Assembly: GCF_002941025.1 (NCBI RefSeq)
Contig: NZ_PTJS01000001.1
Coordinates: 6,489,766 to 6,553,765 of the forward strand
Reading direction: 5' to 3'
Length of the DNA: 64,000 nucleotides
DNA from: Streptomyces sp. QL37
GTDB taxonomy: Bacteria > Actinomycetota > Actinomycetes > Streptomycetales > Streptomycetaceae
Shown: positions 42,544 through 51,637 of the stretch, in pieces
How the letters are laid out: every line of letters starts with the position of its first letter
Numbering within the stretch: the first letter of the stretch is position 1
Made by a program: the position numbers and the translations under genes
The notes under the pieces: model-generated
Seen by the model: the letters and a program-made list of their open reading frames with translations, nothing else
Told to the model about the DNA's origin: nothing
Databases searched by the model: none

Positions 42544-44627
42544 AGACTCAGCTCCGGGTGCAGCCGGTCAAGGGTCCACACCTGCTTGCGGCGGGCGGAC
42601 AGCGCGGTCAGCGCCAGGGCGCCCGCGGTGAAGGCCACCAGCACGGCGCAGGCCTGCCAGACCGGGCCGAGCCCGCCGCCCGTGATCAGCCGGCGCAGTC
42701 CGTCCACGACGTAGGTCATCGGCAGGTAGGGGTGGATCGCCCCGAAGAACCCGGGACTGGTCTGGACGGGATAGGTGCCCCCGGCCGAGGTCAGCTGCAG
42801 CATCAGCACCGCCAGGACGAGGATCCGGCCCGCGGCGCCGAAGCGGGCGTTGAGCCACTGCACGATCGCGGCGAAGCAGCAGGTCACCAGTGCCAGGAAG
42901 CCGATGGTTCCGGCGGCGTGCGTCATCCGCAGGCCGAGCTGCCAGTGCAGCACCGACATGAGCGCGGCGACCTGGAGCAGGCCTGTGGCGGCGACGGGCA
43001 GCCAGCCCGCGAAGGCGATCCGCCAGGCCGGCGCCCCGGCAGCGAGCGCCCGCCGGTTGAGCGGCTGGATCAGCATGTACGCCACCATCGCGCCCACCCA
43101 CAGCGAGAGCGGGATGAAGTACGGGGCGAAGCCGGTGCCGTAGTTGGGCGCCGCGTGCAGCGAGGAGGAGGCCAGTCGCACGGGGTCGGCCATGACACCG
43201 GTCCGGGCGTCGCGGTCCTTCTTGTCGTAGTCGGGGATCTTGCCGACCCCGTCGTTCAGTCCCTGGGCGAGCGTCGAGGAGCCGTCGCCCAGCCGGTACA
43301 GCCCGCTGTCCAGGGTCGTGGCGCCCGCCTTCAGCTTCTTCACGCCGGCGTCCAGGTCCCCGGCGCCCTTCTTGGCGGTCCCGAGACCCGAGTGGAGCGT
43401 GTCGGCACCCTTGGCGACCTTGTGCGCTCCCGTGTTGAGCGCGTTGATCTTCTTCACGGCGGACTCCAGGTCCGAGTCCAGGTGCGGCGAGCGCTTCGCC
43501 AGGGCGTCGGCCTGCTTCTCCAGGGTGGTCAGCTGGGTCCGCAGCTTCGCCAGGTCGCCCTTCTGGTTCTTGACCAGCGCGTTCACGTCGTCGGAGACCT
43601 TCGCGACGTCCTCCGCAGCGGTCTTGGCACGCTTCAGCTGCGGGCAGACCCCGGGGTCGGGCAGCGGCTGGTCCTCGCAGCGGTCGCGGTAGACCTCGGC
43701 CAGGTCGTCGGAGGCCGTGTGGGCGGCGGCCGAGGCGGTGGGCGCGGCTTCGGCCAGCAGGTCGAGGTTGTCGCGTACGGCCTTCGAGGAGTCGGCGACC
43801 AGCCGGGCGGTGTCCCCGATGGCCTTGCCGTTGTCCTTCAGGAAGGGGCGTACGTCCTCGGCGACCGCGTTGACCTTGTCGGCGAGCAGCTGTGTTCCGC
43901 CGGCGACCTGCCGGGACCCCGTCTCGAGGTCGCCGGCGCCCTTGTCCAGCTTGGTGACGCCGGTGGAGAGCGTGCCACTGCCCGACTTGGCGTCCTTGAG
44001 ACCGTCCGCGAGGTCCTTGGAGCCCTTCTTCGCCTTCGTGAGGCCGCTCTCGAGGTCGTCGGCCCCCTTGGCCGCCTTCGCGGTCGCGTCGTGCAGACCG
44101 GAGAAATCGATGAAGATCCGGTCCAGGAAGCCGCGCGAGGCCTTGGAGGACGCGGCGCTGCGGACCTCGGCGAAGACCGTCCTGGAGATCTGCCCGACGA
44201 TGTAGTTGTTGGCGTCGTTCGTACGCACCCGCAGCGCGCCGGTGCCGGGGGAGTCCCCGGAGCTCGAAGCGATGCGCTCGCTGAAGTCCGACGGCATGGT
44301 CAGCGAGAGGTAGTACGTCCCGTCCTCGACGCCCCTCTCCGCCTCGGCGGAGCCGACCTGGTGCCAGTCGAAGACCTTCGAGTCGAGCAGCTTGCCGGTG
44401 ATCTCGTCACCGGCCGCGAGGTGTTCGCCACCGGTGTCCGCCCCCTTGTCCTCGTTGACCAGCGCCACGGGAACCCGGTCGAGCCGGCCGTACGGGTCCC
44501 AGAACGACCAGAGGTAGAGCGCTCCGTACAGCAGGGGCAGCAGGAGGAGCGCCACGAGTGCGGCGCGCGGCATCCGCCCCCTCCCGAACCGTCGCAGCTC
44601 AAGCGCGGCCAGTCTCGGCGATCGCAT
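42540..44627 (-). CDS. YhgE/Pip family membrane protein (ABC-2-like exporter)
   Basis: 695 residues. One N-terminal membrane segment (about 24-43, LVALLLLPLLYGALYLWSF) is followed by about 380 extracytoplasmic residues. These are rich in pseudo-repeats of the type GA-DL-SGL, with Lys/Asp/Leu patterns such as KGADDLESGLTKAKKGSKDLADGL. Five or six membrane segments end the protein. This is the YhgE/Pip (phage infection protein) layout, related to ABC-2 permeases. The pseudo-repeats likely form an extended helical stalk. It lies between the ABC ATPase gene, overlapping by 29 nt, and the TetR gene, overlapping by 4 nt, so the three are one unit. The transported substrate is unknown. Confidence 0.9.
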   Translation of the reverse strand: MRSPRLAALELRRFGRGRMPRAALVALLLLPLLYGALYLWSFWDPYGRLDRVPVALVNEDKGADTGGEHLAAGDEITGKLLDSKVFDWHQVGSAEAERGVEDGTYYLSLTMPSDFSERIASSSGDSPGTGALRVRTNDANNYIVGQISRTVFAEVRSAASSKASRGFLDRIFIDFSGLHDATAKAAKGADDLESGLTKAKKGSKDLADGLKDAKSGSGTLSTGVTKLDKGAGDLETGSRQVAGGTQLLADKVNAVAEDVRPFLKDNGKAIGDTARLVADSSKAVRDNLDLLAEAAPTASAAAHTASDDLAEVYRDRCEDQPLPDPGVCPQLKRAKTAAEDVAKVSDDVNALVKNQKGDLAKLRTQLTTLEKQADALAKRSPHLDSDLESAVKKINALNTGAHKVAKGADTLHSGLGTAKKGAGDLDAGVKKLKAGATTLDSGLYRLGDGSSTLAQGLNDGVGKIPDYDKKDRDARTGVMADPVRLASSSLHAAPNYGTGFAPYFIPLSLWVGAMVAYMLIQPLNRRALAAGAPAWRIAFAGWLPVAATGLLQVAALMSVLHWQLGLRMTHAAGTIGFLALVTCCFAAIVQWLNARFGAAGRILVLAVLMLQLTSAGGTYPVQTSPGFFGAIHPYLPMTYVVDGLRRLITGGGLGPVWQACAVLVAFTAGALALTALSARRKQVWTLDRLHPELSL

Positions 44628-45372
44628 CGGCCGTGTCCTTCCCGGTCGTCGTGTCGTCGGGCGTGTCCGTTCCGGACTCCGGGCGGGTGCGCACGGTGAG
44701 CGCGTCCTCCGGGGACACGCTGCACACGGCCAGCACGGTGGTCCCGGCGGCCGCGAGGGTGCGCAGCAGCTCCCAGGCCAGGGCGCGGTCCGTGGCGGAG
44801 AGCTTGAGGTCCGTGTCGTCGACGGCGAGGAGCCGCGGACGGCTCATCAGGGCGAGGGCGACGGACAGGCGCAGGGCCTCCAGTCGCTCCAGATCCCGTA
44901 CGGAGGTCCGTTCGGCCTTGGGCAGCACCGCGAGGTCGAGCCCCGCGGCCTCCAGCGCGGTGTCGATCGACGCCCGTGCCGTGGCGGCGCGTTCGGCGGG
45001 CAACCGCAGCAGGGCGCGCGGCGAACCGCCGAAGCGGCGCCGCAGCAGAGCCCGTTCCCGCAGATGCTCGGCCACGGTGAGGGAGGGATCCAGATCGCTG
45101 ACCCCGGGGACCGGGCCGAGAGCACTGAAGCGGCGTACGGCGGCGAGCCGGCCGGGCAGGCGTTCACCCCCGACCTCGGCGTGCCCCCGCGTGGAACGCA
45201 TCCGGCCGGTGAGCGCCAGCAGCAGACACGTGCGGCCGGAGCCGGAGGGTCCTTCCACGGCGACGAGCGATCCGGGACCGGCGGAGAACCCCACTCCTCG
45301 GAAGGCCCAGCCGCGCGGACCCTTCAGCCCGAAGTCCTCGGCGCTCAGCGACGCCCCGTGCGGGCTGTCCAC
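44599..45372 (-). CDS. ABC transporter ATP-binding protein with degenerate motifs
   Basis: 257 residues. The cassette layout is present, but the ATPase motifs are altered. Walker A reads GPSGSGRT, with Arg in place of the catalytic Lys of GxxGxGK. Walker B ends LLAVDDTD, with Asp in place of the usual catalytic Glu. The signature LSGGQ is replaced by VRDLERLEALRL. The protein may bind nucleotide poorly and act structurally or as a regulator. It starts at a GTG 17 bp from the palindromic operator and overlaps the YhgE/Pip gene by 29 nt. The C-terminal tail is acidic and Thr-rich. Confidence 0.85.
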   Translation of the reverse strand: MDSPHGASLSAEDFGLKGPRGWAFRGVGFSAGPGSLVAVEGPSGSGRTCLLLALTGRMRSTRGHAEVGGERLPGRLAAVRRFSALGPVPGVSDLDPSLTVAEHLRERALLRRRFGGSPRALLRLPAERAATARASIDTALEAAGLDLAVLPKAERTSVRDLERLEALRLSVALALMSRPRLLAVDDTDLKLSATDRALAWELLRTLAAAGTTVLAVCSVSPEDALTVRTRPESGTDTPDDTTTGKDTADAIAETGRA

Positions 45373-45388
45373 GACCCCACCCCCATGT

Positions 45389-45416
45389 TTTTTGCACTGA
45401 CCAGTCAGTGCAAAAA
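45389..45416. promoter_or_regulatory. 28-bp perfect palindrome, probable TetR operator
   Basis: TTTTTGCACTGAC is followed by two bases and its perfect reverse complement. It lies between the divergent ABC operon (17 bp from its start) and the HEPN-type gene. On the minus strand TAGCTT (45415-45420) is a possible -10 overlapping the palindrome edge, so binding should occlude initiation. The TetR gene of the same operon is the best candidate for the regulator. Confidence 0.8.
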
Positions 45417-45543
45417 GCTAGCCCGAACTCGCGCTCGAAGCAAAGTGCCTGGTCAGGGGCGAGATCTGAGGGATTGTCAGTGGGGGCCGTCACGATGGAT
45501 ACATACGGCCACGGAGCCGTCACACGACGACAGGAGGTTCGTC

Positions 45544-46083
45544 ATGGCCAGCTCGTCCGCAGCCGCCGCACCGCGGCGCCGCGCAGGCAGCCCTGCCCCC
45601 TCACTGACCGGTCCGGCAACCGACGTCCACCCCGTACCGCGCCGCACCACGGCGCCGCCCGCCGCTCTCGATCTGCTCGCCCAGGCCCACGCCGGCCTGG
45701 ACGAGGCCGCCGTACTCGACGTGCCCAACGAGCGGTACGCCACCGCCCACCTCGCCGCTCTGCGCACGGCGGCCGCAGTGCTCGCCGCTCGCGGGCGGCC
45801 CGAGACCGGCAGGCGCCGCAGGGAGCGGATCCGCAGCGCCTGGGAGGTCCTCCCGGACATCGCGCCGGAACTCACCGAATGGAGCGCCCTGTTCGCCTCC
45901 GGGGCCCCGCGCAGGGCCCGGGCGGAGGCGGGCATACCCGGCGCGGCCACCATCCGCGACGCCGACGATCTGCTGCGCGACGCGGCCATGTTCCTGCGTC
46001 TGGTCGAGCGGATGCTGGTCCTCCAGCCCGTCCTGCCGCAGCCCCGGAGGGACGGATCCGAGCAGCGGCCCGACGCGGGGTGA
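45544..46083 (+). CDS. SAV_6107-family HEPN-like protein
   Basis: 179 residues from an ATG preceded by AGGAGG. After a basic, proline-rich N-terminus (about 40 residues) comes an all-helical domain, ALDLLAQAHAGLDEAAVLD...ERYATAHLAALRTAAAVLAAR, which resembles the HEPN fold of the SAV_6107 family as I remember it. HEPN domains bind nucleotides or RNA, or act as RNases. The key R-x4-6-H motif of HEPN ribonucleases is not obvious here, so no catalytic role is claimed. It diverges from the ABC-Pip-TetR operon and shares the palindromic region. Confidence 0.75.
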   Translation: MASSSAAAAPRRRAGSPAPSLTGPATDVHPVPRRTTAPPAALDLLAQAHAGLDEAAVLDVPNERYATAHLAALRTAAAVLAARGRPETGRRRRERIRSAWEVLPDIAPELTEWSALFASGAPRRARAEAGIPGAATIRDADDLLRDAAMFLRLVERMLVLQPVLPQPRRDGSEQRPDAG

Positions 46084-46185
46084 CCGCGCCGGCGGTGCGA
46101 GGCAATAGGGTGGAGAGCACCCGTACCACCTGCACTGTTCACGCTCCGCCGTCCATGGCGGCACCGTGCCGAGGAGTCAACTGCC

Positions 46186-46944
46186 GTGTCGGACCAGCTG
46201 CGCCCCCGCGCCTCCCTCCGTACCGCCGTGGTCTGGGAGGTCCTCAAGGACGCTCTAGAGCGCCGGGTCAAGGCGACCGGCAGGGAAGCCCTGGACGTGC
46301 TCGACACCGGCGGCGGCACCGGCAATTTCGCCGTGCCCGTCGCCCGGCTCGGCCACCGGGTCACCGTCGTCGACCCCAGCCCGAACGCCCTGTTCGCGCT
46401 GGAGCGCCGGGCGGAGGAGGCCGGTGTCGCCGACCGTGTCCGAGGCGTCCAGGGAGACATCCTGGGCCTCTTCGAGGTGGTCGACCGCGCGGGTTACGAC
46501 GCGGTCCTCTGCCACGGCGTCCTGGAGTACGTGGACGACCCCGCCGAGGGCGTGCGGAACGCGGTCGACGCGCTCCGCCCGTCCGGTGCGCTCAGCCTGC
46601 TCGGCGCCGGCCTCGGCGGTGCCGTCCTGGCCCGGGCGCTCGCGGGCCACTTCGCGGAGGCCCGGCAGGCGCTGACGGACCCCGCCGGGCGCTGGGGCGA
46701 CGGTGACCCCGTGCCCCGCCGGTTCACCGCCGACCAGCTGACCGGACTGGTCGCCGCCGCGGGTGTCGAGGTCGGCGCGGTCCACGGCGTACGGGTCTTC
46801 GGCGACCTCGTGCCGGGCGTGCTCGTGGACACCGAACCGGGCGCCATGGAGGAGCTCCTCAGGCTGGAAGCGGCCGTCGCGGAACTGCCGGCCTTCCACT
46901 CGGTGGCGACCCAGCTGCACGTTCTGGGGGAGAAGCGCGGCTGA
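46186..46944 (+). CDS. SAM-dependent methyltransferase (class I)
   Basis: 252 residues from a GTG preceded by GAGGAG. The SAM-binding motif I is VLDTGGGTGNFAVPVA, with acidic motif II VTVVDPSPNAL and LCHGVLEYVDDP as motif IV/post-motif. The second half has a helical substrate-binding region (residues about 145-200). The family is broad (Methyltransf_11/25-like) and the target (small molecule, RNA or protein) cannot be read. TAGGGT about 73 nt upstream is a plausible -10. A 302-bp stretch without a gene follows. Confidence 0.87.
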   Translation: MSDQLRPRASLRTAVVWEVLKDALERRVKATGREALDVLDTGGGTGNFAVPVARLGHRVTVVDPSPNALFALERRAEEAGVADRVRGVQGDILGLFEVVDRAGYDAVLCHGVLEYVDDPAEGVRNAVDALRPSGALSLLGAGLGGAVLARALAGHFAEARQALTDPAGRWGDGDPVPRRFTADQLTGLVAAAGVEVGAVHGVRVFGDLVPGVLVDTEPGAMEELLRLEAAVAELPAFHSVATQLHVLGEKRG

Positions 46945-47246
46945 GCCGCGAAGGCGACACTGCCGGAGTACAGCCGCGAAAGCGGCGGGAGCACGGCTGA
47001 TCAGCAACGCAGCTGCAGACGGAGTACTGCCGGGAACACCCGATCGGGCCGCGAGCCCCGTATGATCGGGTGACACCATCCGGCATGACGGATCGGAGGT
47101 CGGGGAATCTACGCCTCAGCAGCCGAGCCGAAATGGCGGTCCGGACTGGCTATGGCTAGAGGGCGGGTTTCACGGGGGCGAATCCCTGCCTATCCTGGAA
47201 GGGCCGCATACCGGTCGCCCCCGCGGCCGACGACGAGGAGGACTCC
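46945..47246. other. Intergenic region before the DUF3040 gene
   Basis: 302 bp without a gene I can support. The 3' half contains TATCCT (a possible -10, about 57 nt before the DUF3040 GTG). I see no tRNA arms and no obvious large hairpin. Confidence 0.5.
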
Positions 47247-47651
47247 GTGCCGCTCTCGGAGCACGAGCAGCGAATGCTCGAGCAGATGGAGCGAGCGCTG
47301 TACGCCGAAGATCCCAAGTTCGCTACAGCGCTTGAGGGAAGCGGGCTGCGCAGGTACACCCGGCGACGGGTCTACCAGGCGGTAGCCGGTTTTCTGGTGG
47401 GTATCGCGCTCCTCATGGCCGGAATGGTTTTCCAGCAGACCTGGGTCAGTGTGGCGGGATTCCTCGTCATGCTGGGCTGTGCCGTGCTGGCGGTCACCGG
47501 ATGGCGCAAGGCGCCGAAACCCGGTGAGCAGCAGCCGGCGGGGAGTGCGAGCGGGGGCGGCGGCGAACGCCGACATCCCAGGCAGCGCCGGTCGATGATG
47601 AACCGGATCGAACAGAGGTGGCAGCGCCGCCGCGACGAACAGGGCCAGTGA
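47247..47651 (+). CDS. DUF3040 family small membrane protein
   Basis: 134 residues from a GTG preceded by GAGGAGG. The start PLSEHEQRMLEQMERALYAEDPKFA is the DUF3040 hallmark (SExE-xx-L-x-x-ME), and two hydrophobic segments follow at about residues 47-85 (AGFLVGIALLMAGMVFQQTW and VAGFLVMLGCAVLAVTGW). The C-terminus is Gly/Arg-rich. These small membrane proteins are common in actinobacteria near division and wall genes; their function is unknown. A strong hairpin follows. Confidence 0.88.
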   Translation: MPLSEHEQRMLEQMERALYAEDPKFATALEGSGLRRYTRRRVYQAVAGFLVGIALLMAGMVFQQTWVSVAGFLVMLGCAVLAVTGWRKAPKPGEQQPAGSASGGGGERRHPRQRRSMMNRIEQRWQRRRDEQGQ

Positions 47652-47734
47652 GCTTTCCGCTTCCCGGCCGGCGGCGGACAGTCGTCGGCACCGGACGCGG
47701 TCCGCGCACACCGAGAACTTGACGCTGGACCTCA

Positions 47735-47779
47735 CACGTGAGGGGCGGTCGCTGCGAAGCGACCGCCCCTCACGTGTTT
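47735..47779. terminator. Strong hairpin terminator after DUF3040 gene
   Basis: Perfect 19-nt arms (CACGTGAGGGGCGGTCGCT and complement) with a 4-nt loop, then TTTC. It is symmetric between convergent genes, DUF3040 on the plus strand and the transglutaminase gene on the minus strand. Confidence 0.8.
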
Positions 47780-47846
47780 CCAGCGCTGCCGCCGCAACGG
47801 GCCGGGAGCCGGGGCCGCCCGGCCCCGGCTCCCGGCTCCTGGGGGA

Positions 47847-50267
47847 TCAGCCCTGCTGCCGTGACGGGCGGCGCAGCCGCGCCGCCCAGCGGTCGCGTCC
47901 CGCGCGGTCCGCCCACCGGCGGCCGAACTCCGTCCGGCGTTCCGAGAGCGCCCAGATCACCCGGACGGCCGAACGGGGCGCGAGCGTCGCCCGCGCCTTC
48001 GCCCACCGTCCGGCCGAGGCCCCGAGCCCCGCCCGGACGGCTCGCACGTCCTCGGCCGAGGCGGCGGCGGCGCCCGGCTCGGGTGCGTACAGCACCTGCT
48101 CCACCGCCCCCGCCACCCGATGGACCGCGGCGGCCGCCGGGCCGTCGAGGTGCCCCAGCCGTACGACGCGTGCCGCGGCCTTACGAGGGGTCTGCGACTC
48201 GTCCGGCGGAATGCCGTGATCCCAGGCCGAATCGGTGATCTCCCGCCAGGCGGCCATCACCCTGGCCGCCGCGTCAGCGGGCGTACGCCCTCCTGACGTG
48301 CCGAGCCTCCGGCCACGAGCCCGTACCCGCCAGAGCATCGGCGACAGCGGGAGGGTGAGCACCAGCAAGGAGCCGGCCACCCACAGCGCCACCGTGCCCG
48401 CCGGGGCCCCGGGGTCGGCGGAGTCCGTCGCACCGGGGGCCGTGGACGCACCGCACTCACCCTGCTGACGCATCTGCGCGGGGCAGGACTCCGTGGCGGA
48501 GGGAGCGGCCGTGGGCGCCGTGGAGGCACCCTCCGTCGGCAGCGCCGGATCGCTGGGATCCTGCGAGGGAGCGTCCGGCAGGGTGTACGCCGGGGTGGTG
48601 CCGCGGGACGGTGTCGGCTCGAAGCGGGTCCAGCCCACGCCCTCGAAATACAGCTCGGGCCAGGCGTGCGCGTCCCGCAGCCCGACCGACACCGAACCGT
48701 CCGCCTGGACCGTGCCGGGCGTGAACCCCACCGCGACCCGGGCCGGGATGCCCAGGGTCCTGGCCATGGCGGCCATCGTGAAGGAGAAGTGGACGCAGAA
48801 GCCCTCCTTGTCCTTCAGGAAGCGCTCGATCGCCGCGGTGCCGGTACCCGACGTCACCGTCGTGTCGTAGCGGAAACCGCCCTCCGAGGCGAACCAGTCC
48901 TGCAGCTTCACCGCCCGCTCGTAGTCGTCGGCGGCACCCGCGGTCACCTGCCGCGCGGTCTCCTCGACCACATCGGGCAGCGATGTGGGCACCCGCGTGT
49001 ACTCACGGGCCAGGTCCGAGCGCGGTTCCATCGCCGAGGCGAGCTGCGTGGCCGTCGGCGCCACCTCCAGGCTGCTGACCTCGTACCGGGCGCCGCGCGT
49101 CGTCTGGCCGTCGTCGCCGACGAGGGTCCGCCCCTCGGGCTCGAACCGCCAGCGGCCCCGGATGTCGACCTCGCTCGCCGGGTAGGGGAGCGGCAGATAC
49201 GTCTGCTGGTACGAGCGCGACGCCGAGATGTTCGTCCGGATCTCGGTGACCGCGACACCCCCGTCCAGGCCGGCCGGCTGCGGCAGCCTGGCCGGGACGT
49301 CCCTCAGCCGCCGGGTCGACGGGCGCCACTCGCTGCCGTTGAACTGGTCCAGAGCCAGGATGCGCAGATAGAAGTCCTGCGGGTTCTCCGAGTTGGTGCG
49401 GTACGACATCACCTCCCGGTTCTCCGGCTGGTTGAGATTGTTCTGCAGCGAGACCAGCGGGTTCACCGCGGAGATCGTGCCCCCGCCGCTCCCTCTGCCC
49501 GACCCGCCGCCCGTCCCGCCCAGGAGCCCGCCGTCGAGAGCGGGCAGGGCCGCGGGCACGGCCAGCGCGATGCCCAGCGCCACCACGCCGATCCGCCGTC
49601 CCGTCCGGACCGACGCCACGGCACGCCCGGACCCGTCCAGGCCGGCCGCCAGACCGCTCGACGTACGTGAGACACCGCCGAACACCCGACCCCACTGGGA
49701 CAGCCGGTCCCGGCCCTCGGCCAGCAGGAGGAGCAGATAGCCGCACGCCGCGAGCAGGAACCAGAGCCAGCCGGCCCCGCCGTCGGAGAGCCCGGCCGCG
49801 ACCGAGTAGAGGGCGAGCAGCGGCAGACCGGCCGACGCCGCGGCGCGGACGGTCACCGCGAGGATGTCCACGGTGAGCCCGATCAGCAGCACGCCGCCGA
49901 CCAGCATCAGCCGGATGCCGTCCGTCGCCGGTGCCGGGATGGCGTATCTGTTGACGTCGTCGGCGCCCAGGGTCAGCAACTCGGCGAGCCGCTGCACCGC
50001 CTGGGGCCCGGGAACCACACCGAACAGGGCGTGCTCCCTGGCGAAGGCCACGGTCAGGGCCAGCAGAGTCACGAGTACCTGGAGGGAGACCGTCAGGACC
50101 CGCGCCAAGCGCATCCGGCGGGCGAGCACGCCGACACCACTCTGGATCGCCAGCATGAACGCTGCCTGCAGGACCCACTTCGACGCCTCGACCAGCGGCA
50201 GCAAAGAGCCCGCCGCCAGCATCGTGGCGGCGAAGGCGCACAGCGCCAGCCGCGTACGCCCGCTCAT
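47847..50267 (-). CDS. Transglutaminase-like membrane protein (TgpA family)
   Basis: 806 residues. About six membrane segments lie in the first 220 residues, with another hydrophobic segment near residue 235. The extracytoplasmic part contains a transglutaminase core: Cys in GFCVHFSFTMAAMARTLGIPARV, His in DAHAWPELY and Asp/Glu in the following WTRFEPTPS. A late segment LWVAGSLLVLTLPLSPML and a basic cytoplasmic tail end the protein. TgpA proteins occur with MoxR and DUF58 partners, as here, and may be involved in a periplasmic cross-linking or assembly process. It overlaps the DUF58 gene by 4 nt (ATGA). Confidence 0.9.
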   Translation of the reverse strand: MSGRTRLALCAFAATMLAAGSLLPLVEASKWVLQAAFMLAIQSGVGVLARRMRLARVLTVSLQVLVTLLALTVAFAREHALFGVVPGPQAVQRLAELLTLGADDVNRYAIPAPATDGIRLMLVGGVLLIGLTVDILAVTVRAAASAGLPLLALYSVAAGLSDGGAGWLWFLLAACGYLLLLLAEGRDRLSQWGRVFGGVSRTSSGLAAGLDGSGRAVASVRTGRRIGVVALGIALAVPAALPALDGGLLGGTGGGSGRGSGGGTISAVNPLVSLQNNLNQPENREVMSYRTNSENPQDFYLRILALDQFNGSEWRPSTRRLRDVPARLPQPAGLDGGVAVTEIRTNISASRSYQQTYLPLPYPASEVDIRGRWRFEPEGRTLVGDDGQTTRGARYEVSSLEVAPTATQLASAMEPRSDLAREYTRVPTSLPDVVEETARQVTAGAADDYERAVKLQDWFASEGGFRYDTTVTSGTGTAAIERFLKDKEGFCVHFSFTMAAMARTLGIPARVAVGFTPGTVQADGSVSVGLRDAHAWPELYFEGVGWTRFEPTPSRGTTPAYTLPDAPSQDPSDPALPTEGASTAPTAAPSATESCPAQMRQQGECGASTAPGATDSADPGAPAGTVALWVAGSLLVLTLPLSPMLWRVRARGRRLGTSGGRTPADAAARVMAAWREITDSAWDHGIPPDESQTPRKAAARVVRLGHLDGPAAAAVHRVAGAVEQVLYAPEPGAAAASAEDVRAVRAGLGASAGRWAKARATLAPRSAVRVIWALSERRTEFGRRWADRAGRDRWAARLRRPSRQQG

Positions 50268-51637
50268 GACCAACTCCCGGAGAGCCCCGTCGTCGTCCCG
50301 GCCGCGGGCGACCGGTCGCCCGAGCCCTCCTGGCCCGCCTGCTGCCACAGCCGGGCGAGCTCCGCACCGGGTGGCACCGCCATCGCCGTCCATCCCGCCT
50401 CGCGCAGCAGCCGCAGGCGGTCGGAGACCGGCGCAGGAGGCGCGGCTTCCGCGCCGCGCGCCCAGTCGTCGCCGTCCAGTACGAACGCGACGGCCCCCCG
50501 GCTGCGCTGCCGCATCCTGGCCGCCACCGCAGTCTGCTCCTCGTCGAGATCGCCGAAGAACGCCACCAGCAGCCCTTCGGTGCCCCCGCGCAGCACGTCG
50601 TACGCCCGGGAGAGACCGCCTCCGTCGGAGTGGTCGACGACGGCGAGGGTGTCCATCATCAGACCCGCCGAGTCCGCGGACTCCTGGGTCGATCCGGCGA
50701 AGCCGTCCGCGCTCCCACCCGGCACGGAGCTCCCCTCGTCCGTGAGCAGTCGCACCGCGTAGCCACGCTCCAGCATGTGCACCAGCGCGGACGCCGCCCC
50801 GGCCACCGCCCATTCGAAGGCCGATCCGGGACCGGCCCCTCGGTAGGCGATGCGCCGGGTGTCCAGCAGCACCGTGCACCTGGCGCGCTGCGGCTGCTCC
50901 TCCCGCCGCACCATCAGCTCGCCGTAGCGCGCGGTGGAGCGCCAGTGGACCCGGCGCAGGTCGTCACCGTGGCGGTAGCCCCGAGGAATGATGTCGTCCT
51001 CGCCGGCCAGCGCCAGCGAGCGCTGCCTGCCGTCGCCGTACCCGGAGGTCGCCCCGGCCAGCCGCAGCGGCGGAAGCGGCTCGGTGCGGGGGATGACCAC
51101 GAGGGTGTCGTATGCGCTGAAGGAGCGCGTCAGCTCGCACATCCCGAACGGATCGCCCAGCTGCAGCTGCAGCGGCCCCAGTGGGTAGCGCCCGCGCAGG
51201 TCGGAGCGGACCCGGTAGGACACCTCCCGTACGCCGCCGGGCTCCACCCGGTCCAGGACGAACCGGGGCCGGGGGCCGAGGACGTACGGAACGCGGTCCT
51301 GGAGCATGAGCAGGCCCGTGTGCAGGCGGGACACGTTGTCCATGCGCAGATGGACCCGCGCCTCCGATCCCGCCGGTACCCGCGACGGCGACAGCCGGCG
51401 GCTTCCGGCCACCCTGTAGCGGGTGCGGTAGAGGACGGTGACGCAGACCAGCGGGAGCACCGCGAGCAGCAGCCCCACCCGGAGCAGATCGCCCTGGCCC
51501 AGCACATAGGCGCAGACCGCCGCCGCCACGCCGGCGGCCAGGAAGGACCGCCCCCGCGTCGTGAGTCCGCCGAGAGCCGCCCGCAGGCCGCCCTTGTCGT
51601 CGCTGTCGTCCACGGGGCCGGGCGCCCCGGACGCCAT
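50264..51637 (-). CDS. DUF58 domain protein
   Basis: 457 residues. Two hydrophobic segments in the first 70 residues are followed by a beta-rich region and then the DUF58 core near EDDIIPRGYRHGDDLRRVHWRSTARYGELMVRREE, the family hallmark. The remainder is a degenerate VWA-like fold with CTVLLDTR. The start ATG overlaps the end of the MoxR gene by one base (TGATG); a GTG just before it is the alternative. It is the middle gene of a MoxR-DUF58-TgpA operon. The usual model is that the AAA+ ATPase remodels VWA-like partners, but no substrate is known here. Confidence 0.9.
   Translation of the reverse strand: MASGAPGPVDDSDDKGGLRAALGGLTTRGRSFLAAGVAAAVCAYVLGQGDLLRVGLLLAVLPLVCVTVLYRTRYRVAGSRRLSPSRVPAGSEARVHLRMDNVSRLHTGLLMLQDRVPYVLGPRPRFVLDRVEPGGVREVSYRVRSDLRGRYPLGPLQLQLGDPFGMCELTRSFSAYDTLVVIPRTEPLPPLRLAGATSGYGDGRQRSLALAGEDDIIPRGYRHGDDLRRVHWRSTARYGELMVRREEQPQRARCTVLLDTRRIAYRGAGPGSAFEWAVAGAASALVHMLERGYAVRLLTDEGSSVPGGSADGFAGSTQESADSAGLMMDTLAVVDHSDGGGLSRAYDVLRGGTEGLLVAFFGDLDEEQTAVAARMRQRSRGAVAFVLDGDDWARGAEAAPPAPVSDRLRLLREAGWTAMAVPPGAELARLWQQAGQEGSGDRSPAAGTTTGLSGSWS

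Noticed and set aside
42534..44699. 721-codon plus-strand frame
   Set aside because: It is antisense to the YhgE/Pip gene. The translation is rich in Gly, Gln and Val with no membrane segments or motifs.
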